Shown one piece after another: positions 9,512 to 17,205 of a DNA stretch of 27,021 nucleotides. Below the pieces are notes generated by a model. The model did no database searches and was not told the DNA's origin. It was given only the letters and a program-made list of their open reading frames with translations. A program made the translations under genes and the position numbers. The DNA lies in the NCBI GenBank assembly GCA_900546325.1, contig URCR01000039.1:1-27021 (forward strand), written 5' to 3'. Positions within the stretch are counted from its first letter, which is position 1, and each line of letters opens with the position of its first letter. Source of the stretch: an uncultured Lachnospiraceae bacterium. GTDB lineage: Bacteria > Bacillota > Clostridia > Lachnospirales > Lachnospiraceae.

Positions 9512-11752
9512 TTACTTCTTCTTGATATAGAACAGCCTTGAGAAGTTATCTCCCTGCTGCTCCCACGCAACTCCGGCAAGTCCTGCCGCACTGTCTGATA
9601 CGCTCATCCCCGCATACATCAGCTCATCTCCGCCGAAATCGCCATACTGCATTTCTGCTCCAAACTGTTCCTGCACAGTGTATTTTTCAGCAGCATCGAG
9701 ACCTTTCAGATAGATTCTCTCAAACTTTCCATTTGCCGGCTGCATTACTCGGAAATATGCCGCCAATGCTTCAGATCTGTCTTCCGAGACAACCATCCAT
9801 GCTGAAGAAGTTCCTTCAAACGGACTTAACAGTCTGTAAAATGTTCCTTTCTGGATCAGATCTCTGTGCTTTTTCATAAATGCGATCTGCTTTTTCATCG
9901 TCTCAAGCTCTTCTTCCGGAAGTCTTGTAATATCAAGCTCATACCCAAATGTCCCAAAGTATGCCACATTTGCCCTCGTGTCAAGCGATGTACTTCTTCT
10001 TACCTGATGATTCGGCGATGCGGACACATGACTTCCCATACTACTGAGCGGATATGCAAAAGAAGTTCCATACTGGATCTTGATTCTGTCCACTGCGTCT
10101 GTGTTGTCTGAAGTCCATGCCTGCGGTGCGTAGTACATCATACCCGGATCAAATCTCGCTCCGCCGCTTGCGCAGGATTCAAAAAGGATCTCCGGAAACT
10201 CCTCAATCAGTCTTTCATAGAGACTGTACACTCCGAGAATGTATTTATGTCTTACCTTTCCCTGATGCTCTCTGTCATTTCCATTTGAGAATACCTCTGA
10301 AAATGCACGGTTCATATCCCATTTCACATAAGATACCGGAGCTTCTTTCAGAATCTTTCTCATCTGTGCATGGATGTAATCCACAACCTCCGGCTTTGAA
10401 AAGTCTAACACATACTGATTTCTGCTGTGACAATAGCTTCTTCTTAAATCTGCCAGCAGCCAGTCCGGATGGGCGCGGAACAGATCACTGTCTTTGTTCG
10501 TCATCTCCGGTTCAAACCAGAGTCCGAATTTCATTCCCATCTCTTCGATCTTCTCTGCCAGTCCGGTAATCCCTCCCGGCAGCTTCTCAAGATTCGGATA
10601 CCAGTCTCCAAGAGAACAGTTATCGATGTTTCTCTTTCCGAACCATCCGTCATCAAGGACAAACAATTCGATTCCGAGTTCTTTTGCCTTCTCGGCAATC
10701 TTTAATATTTTTTCTTCGTTAAAATCAAAATAGGTCGCCTCCCAGTTATTGATCAGGATCGGACGTCCTTCATCTCTCCAGTTCCCTCTCGCAAGTCTTG
10801 TACGGTATAACTTGTGGAAAGTCTGGCTCATCTTGTTGCTTCCTTCTTCCGAGTAGACCATCACCATCTCCGGTGTCTGGAAGCTCTCTCCTTTCTTTAG
10901 TTCCCAGCGGAATTCATTTGGATGAATTCCCATCACAACTCTTGTCACATCATAAGTGTCAACTTCTACCTGTGCAAGAAAATCTCCACTGTACACAAGG
11001 CTGAAACCGATCACCTCTCCGCTGAACTCGTTTGCATTTTCCCGCTTCAACATAAGAAATGGATTGAATTGATGGCTGCTGCATCCGCGCATACTGTACA
11101 CACTCTGTACTCCGTAACTTAATTTTCTTGTATGCACATGCCGTTCTCTGATCCAGGATCCCGCCAGCTCTGTCATCTCATAATCCTTATCCGGCAGATC
11201 CAGGCAACCACTCATACAGTTGAGAAGTGTGATTCCTTCCTCATGCTCACAGACAAATCTCACATTCTTTGTGATGACCGGAAGATCATTATAGATCGTA
11301 TACGATAAAATCATCTGTGTATGGATCACTTCATCTTCCAGAATCAGCTCCAGTGTATCGGCCTCACTCTCACTCTCCACATAGGTTGCCGGAAGTCCTT
11401 CCAGCTTCTTCTTGCCTGAAAAAATGTTATGACCTTTGTACTTAAAATCTACCGCCCGGCTTCCGTCTTCTCTTTCCAGCTCAAAAGCAGGATATCTTGT
11501 ATCACCTGAACCATATGTCGGATATTCTTGTTTCAAATGCTCCAGAGAAAATTTACTCTCTCCCTCATACGGATATGGAGCCATGTCTCTTCTTGCATAT
11601 TCGACCAGATACCCGAAATCCTCTCTGTCATTTAACCGTTTTCCATAGTAAACATGTCCCGGCTGTCCATTTCTTAAAATCTTGATAATATAGCTGATCT
11701 CATCGTTGTAAAGATGAAATTCCTTTGAACTCTCGTGAAAAATAATTGACAT
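9512..11752 (-). CDS. GH36 alpha-galactosidase
   Basis: The 746-aa protein is the usual length for the tetrameric GH36 enzymes of Firmicutes. It has an N-terminal beta-supersandwich (about 1-330), a TIM barrel with FVLDDGWFG (364-372) and LWFEPEM, nucleophile Asp479 in VKWDMN, acid/base Asp549 in TSDNTD, the substrate-site motif ESCASGGARFD, and a C-terminal beta-domain. It hydrolyses terminal alpha-1,6-galactose from raffinose, stachyose or melibiose. There is no signal peptide, so it is cytoplasmic. It is the first gene of the seven-gene operon, with a promoter candidate at 11832-11858. Family and activity class are confident; the exact sugar is inferred. Confidence 0.96.
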   Translation of the reverse strand: MSIIFHESSKEFHLYNDEISYIIKILRNGQPGHVYYGKRLNDREDFGYLVEYARRDMAPYPYEGESKFSLEHLKQEYPTYGSGDTRYPAFELEREDGSRAVDFKYKGHNIFSGKKKLEGLPATYVESESEADTLELILEDEVIHTQMILSYTIYNDLPVITKNVRFVCEHEEGITLLNCMSGCLDLPDKDYEMTELAGSWIRERHVHTRKLSYGVQSVYSMRGCSSHQFNPFLMLKRENANEFSGEVIGFSLVYSGDFLAQVEVDTYDVTRVVMGIHPNEFRWELKKGESFQTPEMVMVYSEEGSNKMSQTFHKLYRTRLARGNWRDEGRPILINNWEATYFDFNEEKILKIAEKAKELGIELFVLDDGWFGKRNIDNCSLGDWYPNLEKLPGGITGLAEKIEEMGMKFGLWFEPEMTNKDSDLFRAHPDWLLADLRRSYCHSRNQYVLDFSKPEVVDYIHAQMRKILKEAPVSYVKWDMNRAFSEVFSNGNDREHQGKVRHKYILGVYSLYERLIEEFPEILFESCASGGARFDPGMMYYAPQAWTSDNTDAVDRIKIQYGTSFAYPLSSMGSHVSASPNHQVRRSTSLDTRANVAYFGTFGYELDITRLPEEELETMKKQIAFMKKHRDLIQKGTFYRLLSPFEGTSSAWMVVSEDRSEALAAYFRVMQPANGKFERIYLKGLDAAEKYTVQEQFGAEMQYGDFGGDELMYAGMSVSDSAAGLAGVAWEQQGDNFSRLFYIKKK

Positions 11753-11831
11753 GTATGTTTCCTTCCTTATCTGCTTTCTCTCGGTATTCAGATGTGCTAT
11801 CTGCTTTGATTACCTCTTGTTTCTATAAATA

Positions 11832-11858
11832 ATTATACGGAAATAGATTGCTTATCAA
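11832..11858 (-). promoter_or_regulatory. Candidate promoter of the alpha-galactoside operon
   Basis: A perfect minus-strand -10 TATAAT (11837-11832) is paired with TTGATA (11858-11853) at a short 15-bp spacing. The weak spacing suits a promoter needing an activator such as an AraC protein. It lies about 80 bp before the GH36 start codon. Confidence 0.45.
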
Positions 11859-12109
11859 ATGGAACAATGACCAATTTACATGTATTTATGTCAAATATTA
11901 TGCTTTTTGTATAATTTTTCAGATAAGGAAAAGGCAAGATTGTATATTTCTATCTCATATAGAATCAAAAACCGGAGGAGACATCGTCAATTTTCACTGT
12001 AAAATAATCACATTTGATTTATACTTTCTTGACATAGAAAAACTCACACTCCCTTTTACTTTATCTCTTATACAAACTAATAAAATACAAAAACCCCAGA
12101 AAGCCTAAT
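11859..12109. other. AT-rich non-coding spacer upstream of the alpha-galactoside operon
   Basis: Together with the promoter this makes a 357-base stretch (11753-12109) without a convincing gene. It contains a 17-bp palindrome, TTCTAT-N5-ATAGAA at 11948-11964, and at its right end one arm of a terminator (12092-12104) now split by the IS. An 86-codon open frame here has no ribosome binding site and no protein-like composition. Confidence 0.5.
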
Positions 12110-12205
12110 TGGTGTTAGAATATAAATAGTACAAGTCAAAATGAGAATTCCTTATAAGAAAAATCATGGTACAATGTAGGTACCGCACTGAAGGAGGATC
12201 TCATT

Positions 12206-12490
12206 ATGGCAAAACACTATGACAAACAATTTAAGCTGGATGCAGTCCAGTATTATCATGATCACAAGAACTTAGGACTGCAAGGCTGTGCTACAAACTT
12301 AGGAATCAGTCAGCAGACATTATCACGCTGGCAGAAAGAACTGCGTGAAACAGGTGATATTGAAAGCCGTGGTTCCGGTAACTATGCTTCTGATGAAGCA
12401 AAAGAAATCGCACGATTAAAACGAGAATTACGAGATGCACAGGATGCTCTTGAAGTATTAAAAAAAGCAATCAACATTCTGGGAAAATGA
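12206..12490 (+). CDS. IS3-family transposase OrfA
   Basis: The 94-aa protein has an N-terminal helix-turn-helix (about 10-45, with CATNLGISQQTLSRW) that binds the IS ends, and a C-terminal leucine-zipper-like coiled coil (about 60-92). AAGGAGG stands 8 nt before the ATG. A run of seven A (12460-12466) in phase A AAA AAA is a typical -1 slippery site. The -1 frame is open from there into OrfB, so an OrfAB fusion transposase can be made. Confidence 0.92.
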   Translation: MAKHYDKQFKLDAVQYYHDHKNLGLQGCATNLGISQQTLSRWQKELRETGDIESRGSGNYASDEAKEIARLKRELRDAQDALEVLKKAINILGK

Positions 12491-13401
12491 CGGAAGCCAT
12501 TTATCTCGAAGTTGCGGAGATGGCAGAAACTGCCCATAAGGCAAAACGCCAGGTTTCTGTCTCCGGAATGTTGAAACATCTTGGCGTTTCTCGTTCTGGT
12601 TATCATGCATGGCTAAAACGTGTTCCTTCTAATACAGAAAAAAGACGTGAATCCGTAAAAGCTAAAATCAAAGATATTTATGATGAATCTAAACAGAATT
12701 ATGGTGCCCCTAAAATTACTAGGGAATTGCGTAAATCTGGAGAAATCATCTCCGAACGTACCGTTGGTAAGTATATGAAACAAATGGGCATCAAAGCTCA
12801 ATGGATCAAGCCATGGACCATCACGACCAAAGATTCTGACTTCAGCAGCGAATTAAAAAATATCCTTGATGAACAGTTTAATCCAGAACGTCCAAATGCT
12901 GTTTGGTGTTCTGATATCACTTATATCTGGACGATAGACGGATTTGTTTATCTGACCAGCATTATGGACTTATATTCCAGAAAAATCATTGCCTGGACAC
13001 TTTCCAAAACATTGGAGGTATCCTGCGTGATTGAAACAATAAAGAAAGCCAAAGCAAGACGCAATATCGATAAGCCTTTAATTCTGCATTCAGACCGGGG
13101 AAGCCAGTATGTATCAAAAGAATACAAACGTATAACCGCAACCATGCAGTGTAGTTATTCTAAAAAGGCATATCCATGGGATAACGCATGTATTGAGTCG
13201 TTCCATTCCCTGATTAAGAGAGAATGGCTGAATCGGTTTAAGATTCGAGATTATGATCATGCATATCGTTTGATTTTTGAATATTTGGAAGCATTCTACA
13301 ATACGAAACGAATTCATAGTCACTGTGATTATATGTCACCAAACGATTATGAAGAGCTGTATCGTAGGCTTCAGCAAGACGAATTGCAGCTGGCAGGTTA
13401 A
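12487..13401 (+). CDS. IS3-family transposase OrfB (DDE integrase)
   Basis: The 304-aa protein has an HTH_21-type N-terminal region and an rve integrase core. The DDE residues are in WCSDITYI, HSDRGSQY and NACIESFHSLIKRE, and the tail is the usual YNTKRIHS...SPNDYEE. The ATG overlaps the OrfA stop (ATGA), but in this family the working enzyme is normally the frameshifted OrfAB product. No stop or frameshift damage is visible. Confidence 0.95.
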   Translation: MTEAIYLEVAEMAETAHKAKRQVSVSGMLKHLGVSRSGYHAWLKRVPSNTEKRRESVKAKIKDIYDESKQNYGAPKITRELRKSGEIISERTVGKYMKQMGIKAQWIKPWTITTKDSDFSSELKNILDEQFNPERPNAVWCSDITYIWTIDGFVYLTSIMDLYSRKIIAWTLSKTLEVSCVIETIKKAKARRNIDKPLILHSDRGSQYVSKEYKRITATMQCSYSKKAYPWDNACIESFHSLIKREWLNRFKIRDYDHAYRLIFEYLEAFYNTKRIHSHCDYMSPNDYEELYRRLQQDELQLAG

Positions 13402-13478
13402 GATGAGGAAAACCCCATTTTAACTTGTACTAAATCTTGACATAGGACCAAATTGCCTTCTGAGGTTCTCCTTGTTCT

Positions 13479-13997
13479 TTATTGATTTTCCAATATATAT
13501 TCTACAAATGCTTTTTTCCCTTCCGGATGTTTATTTGTTTCTACAACAGCAAGATACACATCCTTCCACTGATCCATGTCATCCCCAAGCACTTCCTCAA
13601 TGCTTGCAAAGCCTTTCTTCTCACTGAAATGCTCATACACATTCTCAGGACAGACAAATACATCTACCGAGGCGGCCCCGATCAATGTCGTCAATACAGT
13701 GAGTGTATCCGGTGTCAGCTCCCCCGATGTAATATTATTTTGAATGGTTACTTTGTCATTCTTTCCAGTCTGGTTCATATATTTTTTCAGTCCCTCTTCT
13801 AGTTCAGAAGTATCGCTCTCCCCCGCACCGATCACAACCGCGCTCACAAGGACATTTTCCCGGCTGGCACGGTATGCAGAATAAACAACATTCAGAATTA
13901 CCCCGGCAATGATCGGCACAAGCAGCCATATCTTATAATACGTCCACAGATAGTCCAGCTTTTGGCGCAGACTCATCCCTTTCATTTTTTCTCGCAT
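13479..13997 (-). CDS. Hypothetical membrane-anchored protein, 172 aa
   Basis: A short basic N-terminus is followed by one membrane segment (about 22-42, IWLLVPIIAGVILNVVYSAY) and an extracytoplasmic domain of about 130 residues rich in acidic residues. I recognise no catalytic motif. It is divergent from a DUF624/YesL-like gene, and the two share a 153-bp promoter region, so they may be co-regulated; YesL-type proteins are usually linked to sugar uptake loci. A good minus-strand promoter (TTGCAT-N17-TATAAT, 14119-14091) precedes it. Its terminator is interrupted by the IS 28 bp beyond the stop. Confidence 0.75.
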   Translation of the reverse strand: MREKMKGMSLRQKLDYLWTYYKIWLLVPIIAGVILNVVYSAYRASRENVLVSAVVIGAGESDTSELEEGLKKYMNQTGKNDKVTIQNNITSGELTPDTLTVLTTLIGAASVDVFVCPENVYEHFSEKKGFASIEEVLGDDMDQWKDVYLAVVETNKHPEGKKAFVEYILENQ

Positions 13998-14090
13998 AGT
14001 TCTCCACTCTCTCTAAATTTTTTGTTAATTTTCACAATTTAATTGCTTTTATCATCTGATTTATGTATACTATTTGATAGCTATTTTACC

Positions 14091-14119
14091 ATTATATAAA
14101 AACAGATTGTAAAATGCAA
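14091..14119 (-). promoter_or_regulatory. Promoter of the 172-aa membrane protein gene
   Basis: Minus-strand TTGCAT (14119-14114) and TATAAT (14096-14091) are 17 bp apart. A weaker plus-strand pair, TTGATA (14074-14079) with TATAAA (14095-14100), overlaps it and could serve the divergent gene. Confidence 0.55.
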
Positions 14120-14150
14120 TAGAAAACAACTTACAGCGAAAGGAACTATT

Positions 14151-14777
14151 ATGAATCGTTTATTTAATATGAATTCTCCATTTTGGCAATTCATGTCAAA
14201 AATTACAGACTTGCTTATTCTGAATGTCATTTTTGTAATTTCCTGCATTCCGGTCATTACAATCGGTACTGCCATCAGCTCTCTCTACTATATGTGCCTG
14301 AAGCTGAAGCGCAATGAATCTCCCTATATCTGGAAAGGCTATTGGAAGGCATTTCGCGAGAACTTTAAGCAAAGTACGATTATCTGGCTGGTCTCTCTTG
14401 TCATTATCTATTTCTTAGGGATGGACTATTCCATTCTCAAATTACAAGAGTCTAATACTCTGACGTTCAGCCGGGTTTTGATCTGGTTGGCTACCATTAT
14501 CTTTTTTAGTATATTTATTTATATTTTCCCGATTGTCTCACACTTTCACTGTACGATAAGACAGGCAGTCAAAAATTCATTCTATATGGCGCTTGGACAT
14601 TTACCGTTCACAATTCTTCTCATCGTTGTTTTTGGAGGAATCATCTTCCTGACTACCATCACACCGGGACTGACGGCAATGATCATGGTGCTCGGTATTC
14701 TCTGTGGATTTTCTGTTGTGACATACCTGGTATGCGGTATTTTTAACCATATTTTCAAAAAATATGAACCATCCTAA
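14151..14777 (+). CDS. DUF624 (YesL-like) membrane protein
   Basis: The 208-aa protein has about five hydrophobic segments (near 20-48, 80-98, 112-132, 155-173, 176-198). The N-terminal pattern, with NSPFWQFMSKITDLLILN followed by an IPVITIGTA turn, is typical of DUF624, the family of B. subtilis YesL, whose genes usually accompany sugar ABC transporters or YesMN-like regulators. Molecular role is unknown; a helper of sugar uptake is an inference from family context. GAAAGGA precedes the ATG. A terminator follows at 14793. Confidence 0.85.
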   Translation: MNRLFNMNSPFWQFMSKITDLLILNVIFVISCIPVITIGTAISSLYYMCLKLKRNESPYIWKGYWKAFRENFKQSTIIWLVSLVIIYFLGMDYSILKLQESNTLTFSRVLIWLATIIFFSIFIYIFPIVSHFHCTIRQAVKNSFYMALGHLPFTILLIVVFGGIIFLTTITPGLTAMIMVLGILCGFSVVTYLVCGIFNHIFKKYEPS

Positions 14778-14792
14778 ACGTATTTCAATGAA

Positions 14793-14832
14793 GAAAGGCT
14801 CTTGAAACGTCATGTCTCAAAAGCCTCTTTTT
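14793..14832. terminator. Shared terminator between convergent genes
   Basis: AGGCTcTTGA (14796-14805) pairs with TCAAaAGCCT (14817-14826) with one mismatch. On the plus strand CTTTTTCTC follows, a clear T-tract for the YesL-like gene. The minus side has a weaker T-rich tail for the GH3 operon. Confidence 0.7.
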
Positions 14833-14849
14833 CTCAGAAATTTTCCCTG

Positions 14850-17108
14850 CTATTTTACATACTTCTCCATTCTTTCATCCCGGATCACCCCACCGAAATT
14901 CATTCCATATCCGAAATCGTAAGTATGTCCTTCTCCGTCTTTGTAGCATTCCATATCAAATGCCACATCTTCTTTCTGCTGTTCGACGGTCTCCATATCC
15001 TTCGGGATCTGGATCGGCAGTAATCCTTCCGGCTCAAATGCTCCGGTAAGAACATCGAGCACAGCTGCCGGAGTCACCCCATATTCTACAAGGATCGCGT
15101 CAGCATACGGTTCAAATTCTGCCATCACCATCGGATTTTTCAAGGTGACGATCGCAATGACCGGTTTTTCTCCCATCTCTTTTCGCATGTTCAGGATCAG
15201 GCCAAGATCTTCCTCGTTTGCCGCCGTGTTCCATTTTCCTTTATAACCACGGTCATTGGATGCTTCGAGCGGATCTCCTCCTGCGATACTTGTCTCTCTT
15301 GCAGTTTTTGCCTCATATGGGCGGTATTGAAGCGTCACCGGAACGTATCCGTTTCCACCGTCTTCTCTGTCTTTCGGATCGTATCCGACACTGATCGGGG
15401 ATTCGATAAAGCAGAGCGCCGCATCTGCTTCCTTCGGATCTTCTGTTACCTGGAAATAAGATACTGCCGCCTGTTTTGCCATCGGAGTCACCGTCTGCTC
15501 TCCTGTCGGCATACTCATAAAGTCCAGATAAGAGCGGATGTGTCTCTTCGGCACATAAACCTTGATTCCTCTTTTCAGAGGGAGCACCTGTTCTTTATTT
15601 TTTAACATCGTCACGGATCTCAGCTGTGACTGGTATCCTTTTTGTTTGAACTCCTCACATCCTACAATGCTTAAAGAAGATTCCAGATTCAAATACGGAT
15701 TTTCAAAAAGTCCTGTCCGGAAAATATTTAAAAGCAGGCGGTAAGCAGATCTTCGGAATCTTGCATCTGTGGATTCTTTTCCATATTTTTTACATGCCAT
15801 CTCGTAAGCTTCCATAACAGGCTTTACATCATTATTTCCACCAAACTGGTCGACACCTGCTTCCAGTGCTTTTAAATGGCGCTCCGCCTCTGTCAGATGC
15901 TCCACACCCCAGCATTTTCCGGCGAACTCTTCCTCCGTTCTTCCGATGTCGTGAGTGATCCCCCAGTCGGTACATACCACTCCGTCATAGCCCAGTTCTT
16001 CTCTGAGCAGATCCTGAATCAGATATTTGTTAAAGGAATTTCCCACATTTTCTCCGTATTTCTGATCCGCCTCATAGGAAATCGTGTAGTAAGGCATGAC
16101 CGCACTTGCTTTTTTCGTCTTTCCATCCAGCGAAAATGCCCCTTCTGTAAACGGCCGTAAATGCTCTGCAAAATTTTCTCCCGGATAGACTGCATATTTT
16201 CCATAGGCATAATGTGCGTCCCTTCCGCCTTCACAAGGACCTCCGCCCGGGAAGTGTTTTACCATCGTGTTAACGCTGTCTTGTCCCCATCCGTCCGCGG
16301 TTCCTTCAGTTGTCTGGAATCCGTCACAGTATGCTTTTGTCATATCGATCGTCATTTGGGTATGCTCCCCGAACGTATCTGCAAACCGCATCCATCTCGG
16401 CTCTGTCGAAAGGTCGATCTGCGGTGAGAGTGCTGTTGTAATTCCAAGTGCCCGGTATTCTGCCGATCCGGCTTCCCCAAATGCTTTGACGAGCTCCGGA
16501 TCAAAGGATGCGGACAATCCGATTCCATTCGCCCATTTTGAGATCGGTTCTCCGGTCACTCCCATATATTCCGCTGTGGAGCCTGCGCTGTGTCTCGGGT
16601 CCGAACTGTTATTGACCGGGATTCCGAATCCGGTATTTTCCGCCAGCGCCTGAATCTGGTTGTTCCATTTAACCGCCGCCTCTGTACTCTCAAGTCCCAT
16701 GATCAGAACATGGCGCACTTTATCTTTCTCTACAAACTCTTTCTGCTGGTCTGTCAGTTCCCACGGTTTTGCACCGCTTTCCTCATATCGTTTCCCGCTG
16801 TAAGTTCCGCCAAATGTCTCTGCCAGCTTTCCTTTTGCCGGGATCAGCTGATGCGCACTGTAAAGCATCAGTCCCGCAATGTCCTCGATCTCCAGACGAT
16901 CTGCCAGGTCCTTGGCACGCTCCTCGTAAGATAAGCGCCAGTCTTCATACGGAAGCAGCTCTCCGGTTCCCGCCAGGTCTTTGAATGCATATCCGTCTAC
17001 GGTCAGGATTTTGGCTCTGCTGCCTTCGCTGATTCCCAACTCTTGTCCGTTTTCATTCTGGATCAGTCTGTATCCATCTTCTTTTTTTTCTGTCCATTTC
17101 TGTCCCAT
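14850..17108 (-). CDS. GH3 glycosidase (beta-glucosidase/xylosidase type)
   Basis: The 752-aa protein has a GH3 N-terminal TIM barrel with KHFPGGG (284-290) and the nucleophile Asp381 in VVCTDWG. An alpha/beta sandwich domain follows (about 500-720), starting after LRSVTMLKNKEQVLPLK. I see no fibronectin III domain and no signal peptide. The stretch GGRDAHYAYGKYAVYPG after KHFPGGG belongs to a distinct GH3 branch rather than the classical BglX group. It is the last gene of a three-gene operon with an esterase and another GH3. The start at 17108 is not backed by a strong Shine-Dalgarno. A 14-bp hairpin stands between it and the esterase gene. Confidence 0.9.
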   Translation of the reverse strand: MGQKWTEKKEDGYRLIQNENGQELGISEGSRAKILTVDGYAFKDLAGTGELLPYEDWRLSYEERAKDLADRLEIEDIAGLMLYSAHQLIPAKGKLAETFGGTYSGKRYEESGAKPWELTDQQKEFVEKDKVRHVLIMGLESTEAAVKWNNQIQALAENTGFGIPVNNSSDPRHSAGSTAEYMGVTGEPISKWANGIGLSASFDPELVKAFGEAGSAEYRALGITTALSPQIDLSTEPRWMRFADTFGEHTQMTIDMTKAYCDGFQTTEGTADGWGQDSVNTMVKHFPGGGPCEGGRDAHYAYGKYAVYPGENFAEHLRPFTEGAFSLDGKTKKASAVMPYYTISYEADQKYGENVGNSFNKYLIQDLLREELGYDGVVCTDWGITHDIGRTEEEFAGKCWGVEHLTEAERHLKALEAGVDQFGGNNDVKPVMEAYEMACKKYGKESTDARFRRSAYRLLLNIFRTGLFENPYLNLESSLSIVGCEEFKQKGYQSQLRSVTMLKNKEQVLPLKRGIKVYVPKRHIRSYLDFMSMPTGEQTVTPMAKQAAVSYFQVTEDPKEADAALCFIESPISVGYDPKDREDGGNGYVPVTLQYRPYEAKTARETSIAGGDPLEASNDRGYKGKWNTAANEEDLGLILNMRKEMGEKPVIAIVTLKNPMVMAEFEPYADAILVEYGVTPAAVLDVLTGAFEPEGLLPIQIPKDMETVEQQKEDVAFDMECYKDGEGHTYDFGYGMNFGGVIRDERMEKYVK

Positions 17109-17145
17109 AGAATTTTAATTCCTCTTCTCTGAATATTTTTATCGC

Positions 17146-17187
17146 GCGGCTTGACTGAACTGTCTCTTCCCACTTCAGTCAAACCGC
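17146..17187 (-). promoter_or_regulatory. Intercistronic hairpin between esterase and GH3 genes
   Basis: On the minus strand GCGGTTTGACTGAA (17187-17174) pairs with TTCAGTCAAGCCGC (17159-17146): 14 positions, one of them G-U type, loop 14 nt. Only a weak A/T tail follows. It may partially terminate, stabilise the upstream mRNA, or mark a processing site. Confidence 0.5.
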
Positions 17188-17205
17188 ACAAAATGAACGT
17201 TCACA

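Larger units (their letters stand above)
12110..13450 (+). mobile_element. IS3-family insertion sequence, apparently complete
   Basis: The 1341-bp element encodes overlapping OrfA and OrfB. Its ends read TGGT...ACCA. The subterminal inverted repeats share a 19-bp block (TAGTACAAG[C/T at third next base]AAAATG core; 12127-12145 and 13414-13432 reversed) with 17 of 19 bases identical. The flanks carry a 3-bp direct repeat AAT (12107-12109 and 13451-13453), fitting the 3-4 bp duplications of this family. Joining the flanks restores a terminator hairpin, which independently supports these boundaries. Both ORFs are open with the DDE triad intact, so it is probably active or recently so. Confidence 0.85.
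12092..13467 (-). terminator. Intrinsic terminator of the 172-aa gene, split by the IS
   Basis: Left arm AACCCCAGAAAGC (12092-12104) and right arm GCCTTCTGAGGTT (13455-13467) lie immediately outside the IS. With the IS and one AAT copy removed, the minus-strand RNA would form a 13-bp stem (two G-U pairs) with a 6-nt loop followed by UUUUU. That is a normal terminator for the gene ending at 13479. The IS sits in the loop, so the hairpin cannot now form locally. Confidence 0.65.

Noticed and set aside
11848..12108. 86-codon plus-strand open frame left of the IS
   Set aside because: There is no ribosome binding site, the protein composition is implausible, and the right end is a terminator arm. 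Treated as non-coding.
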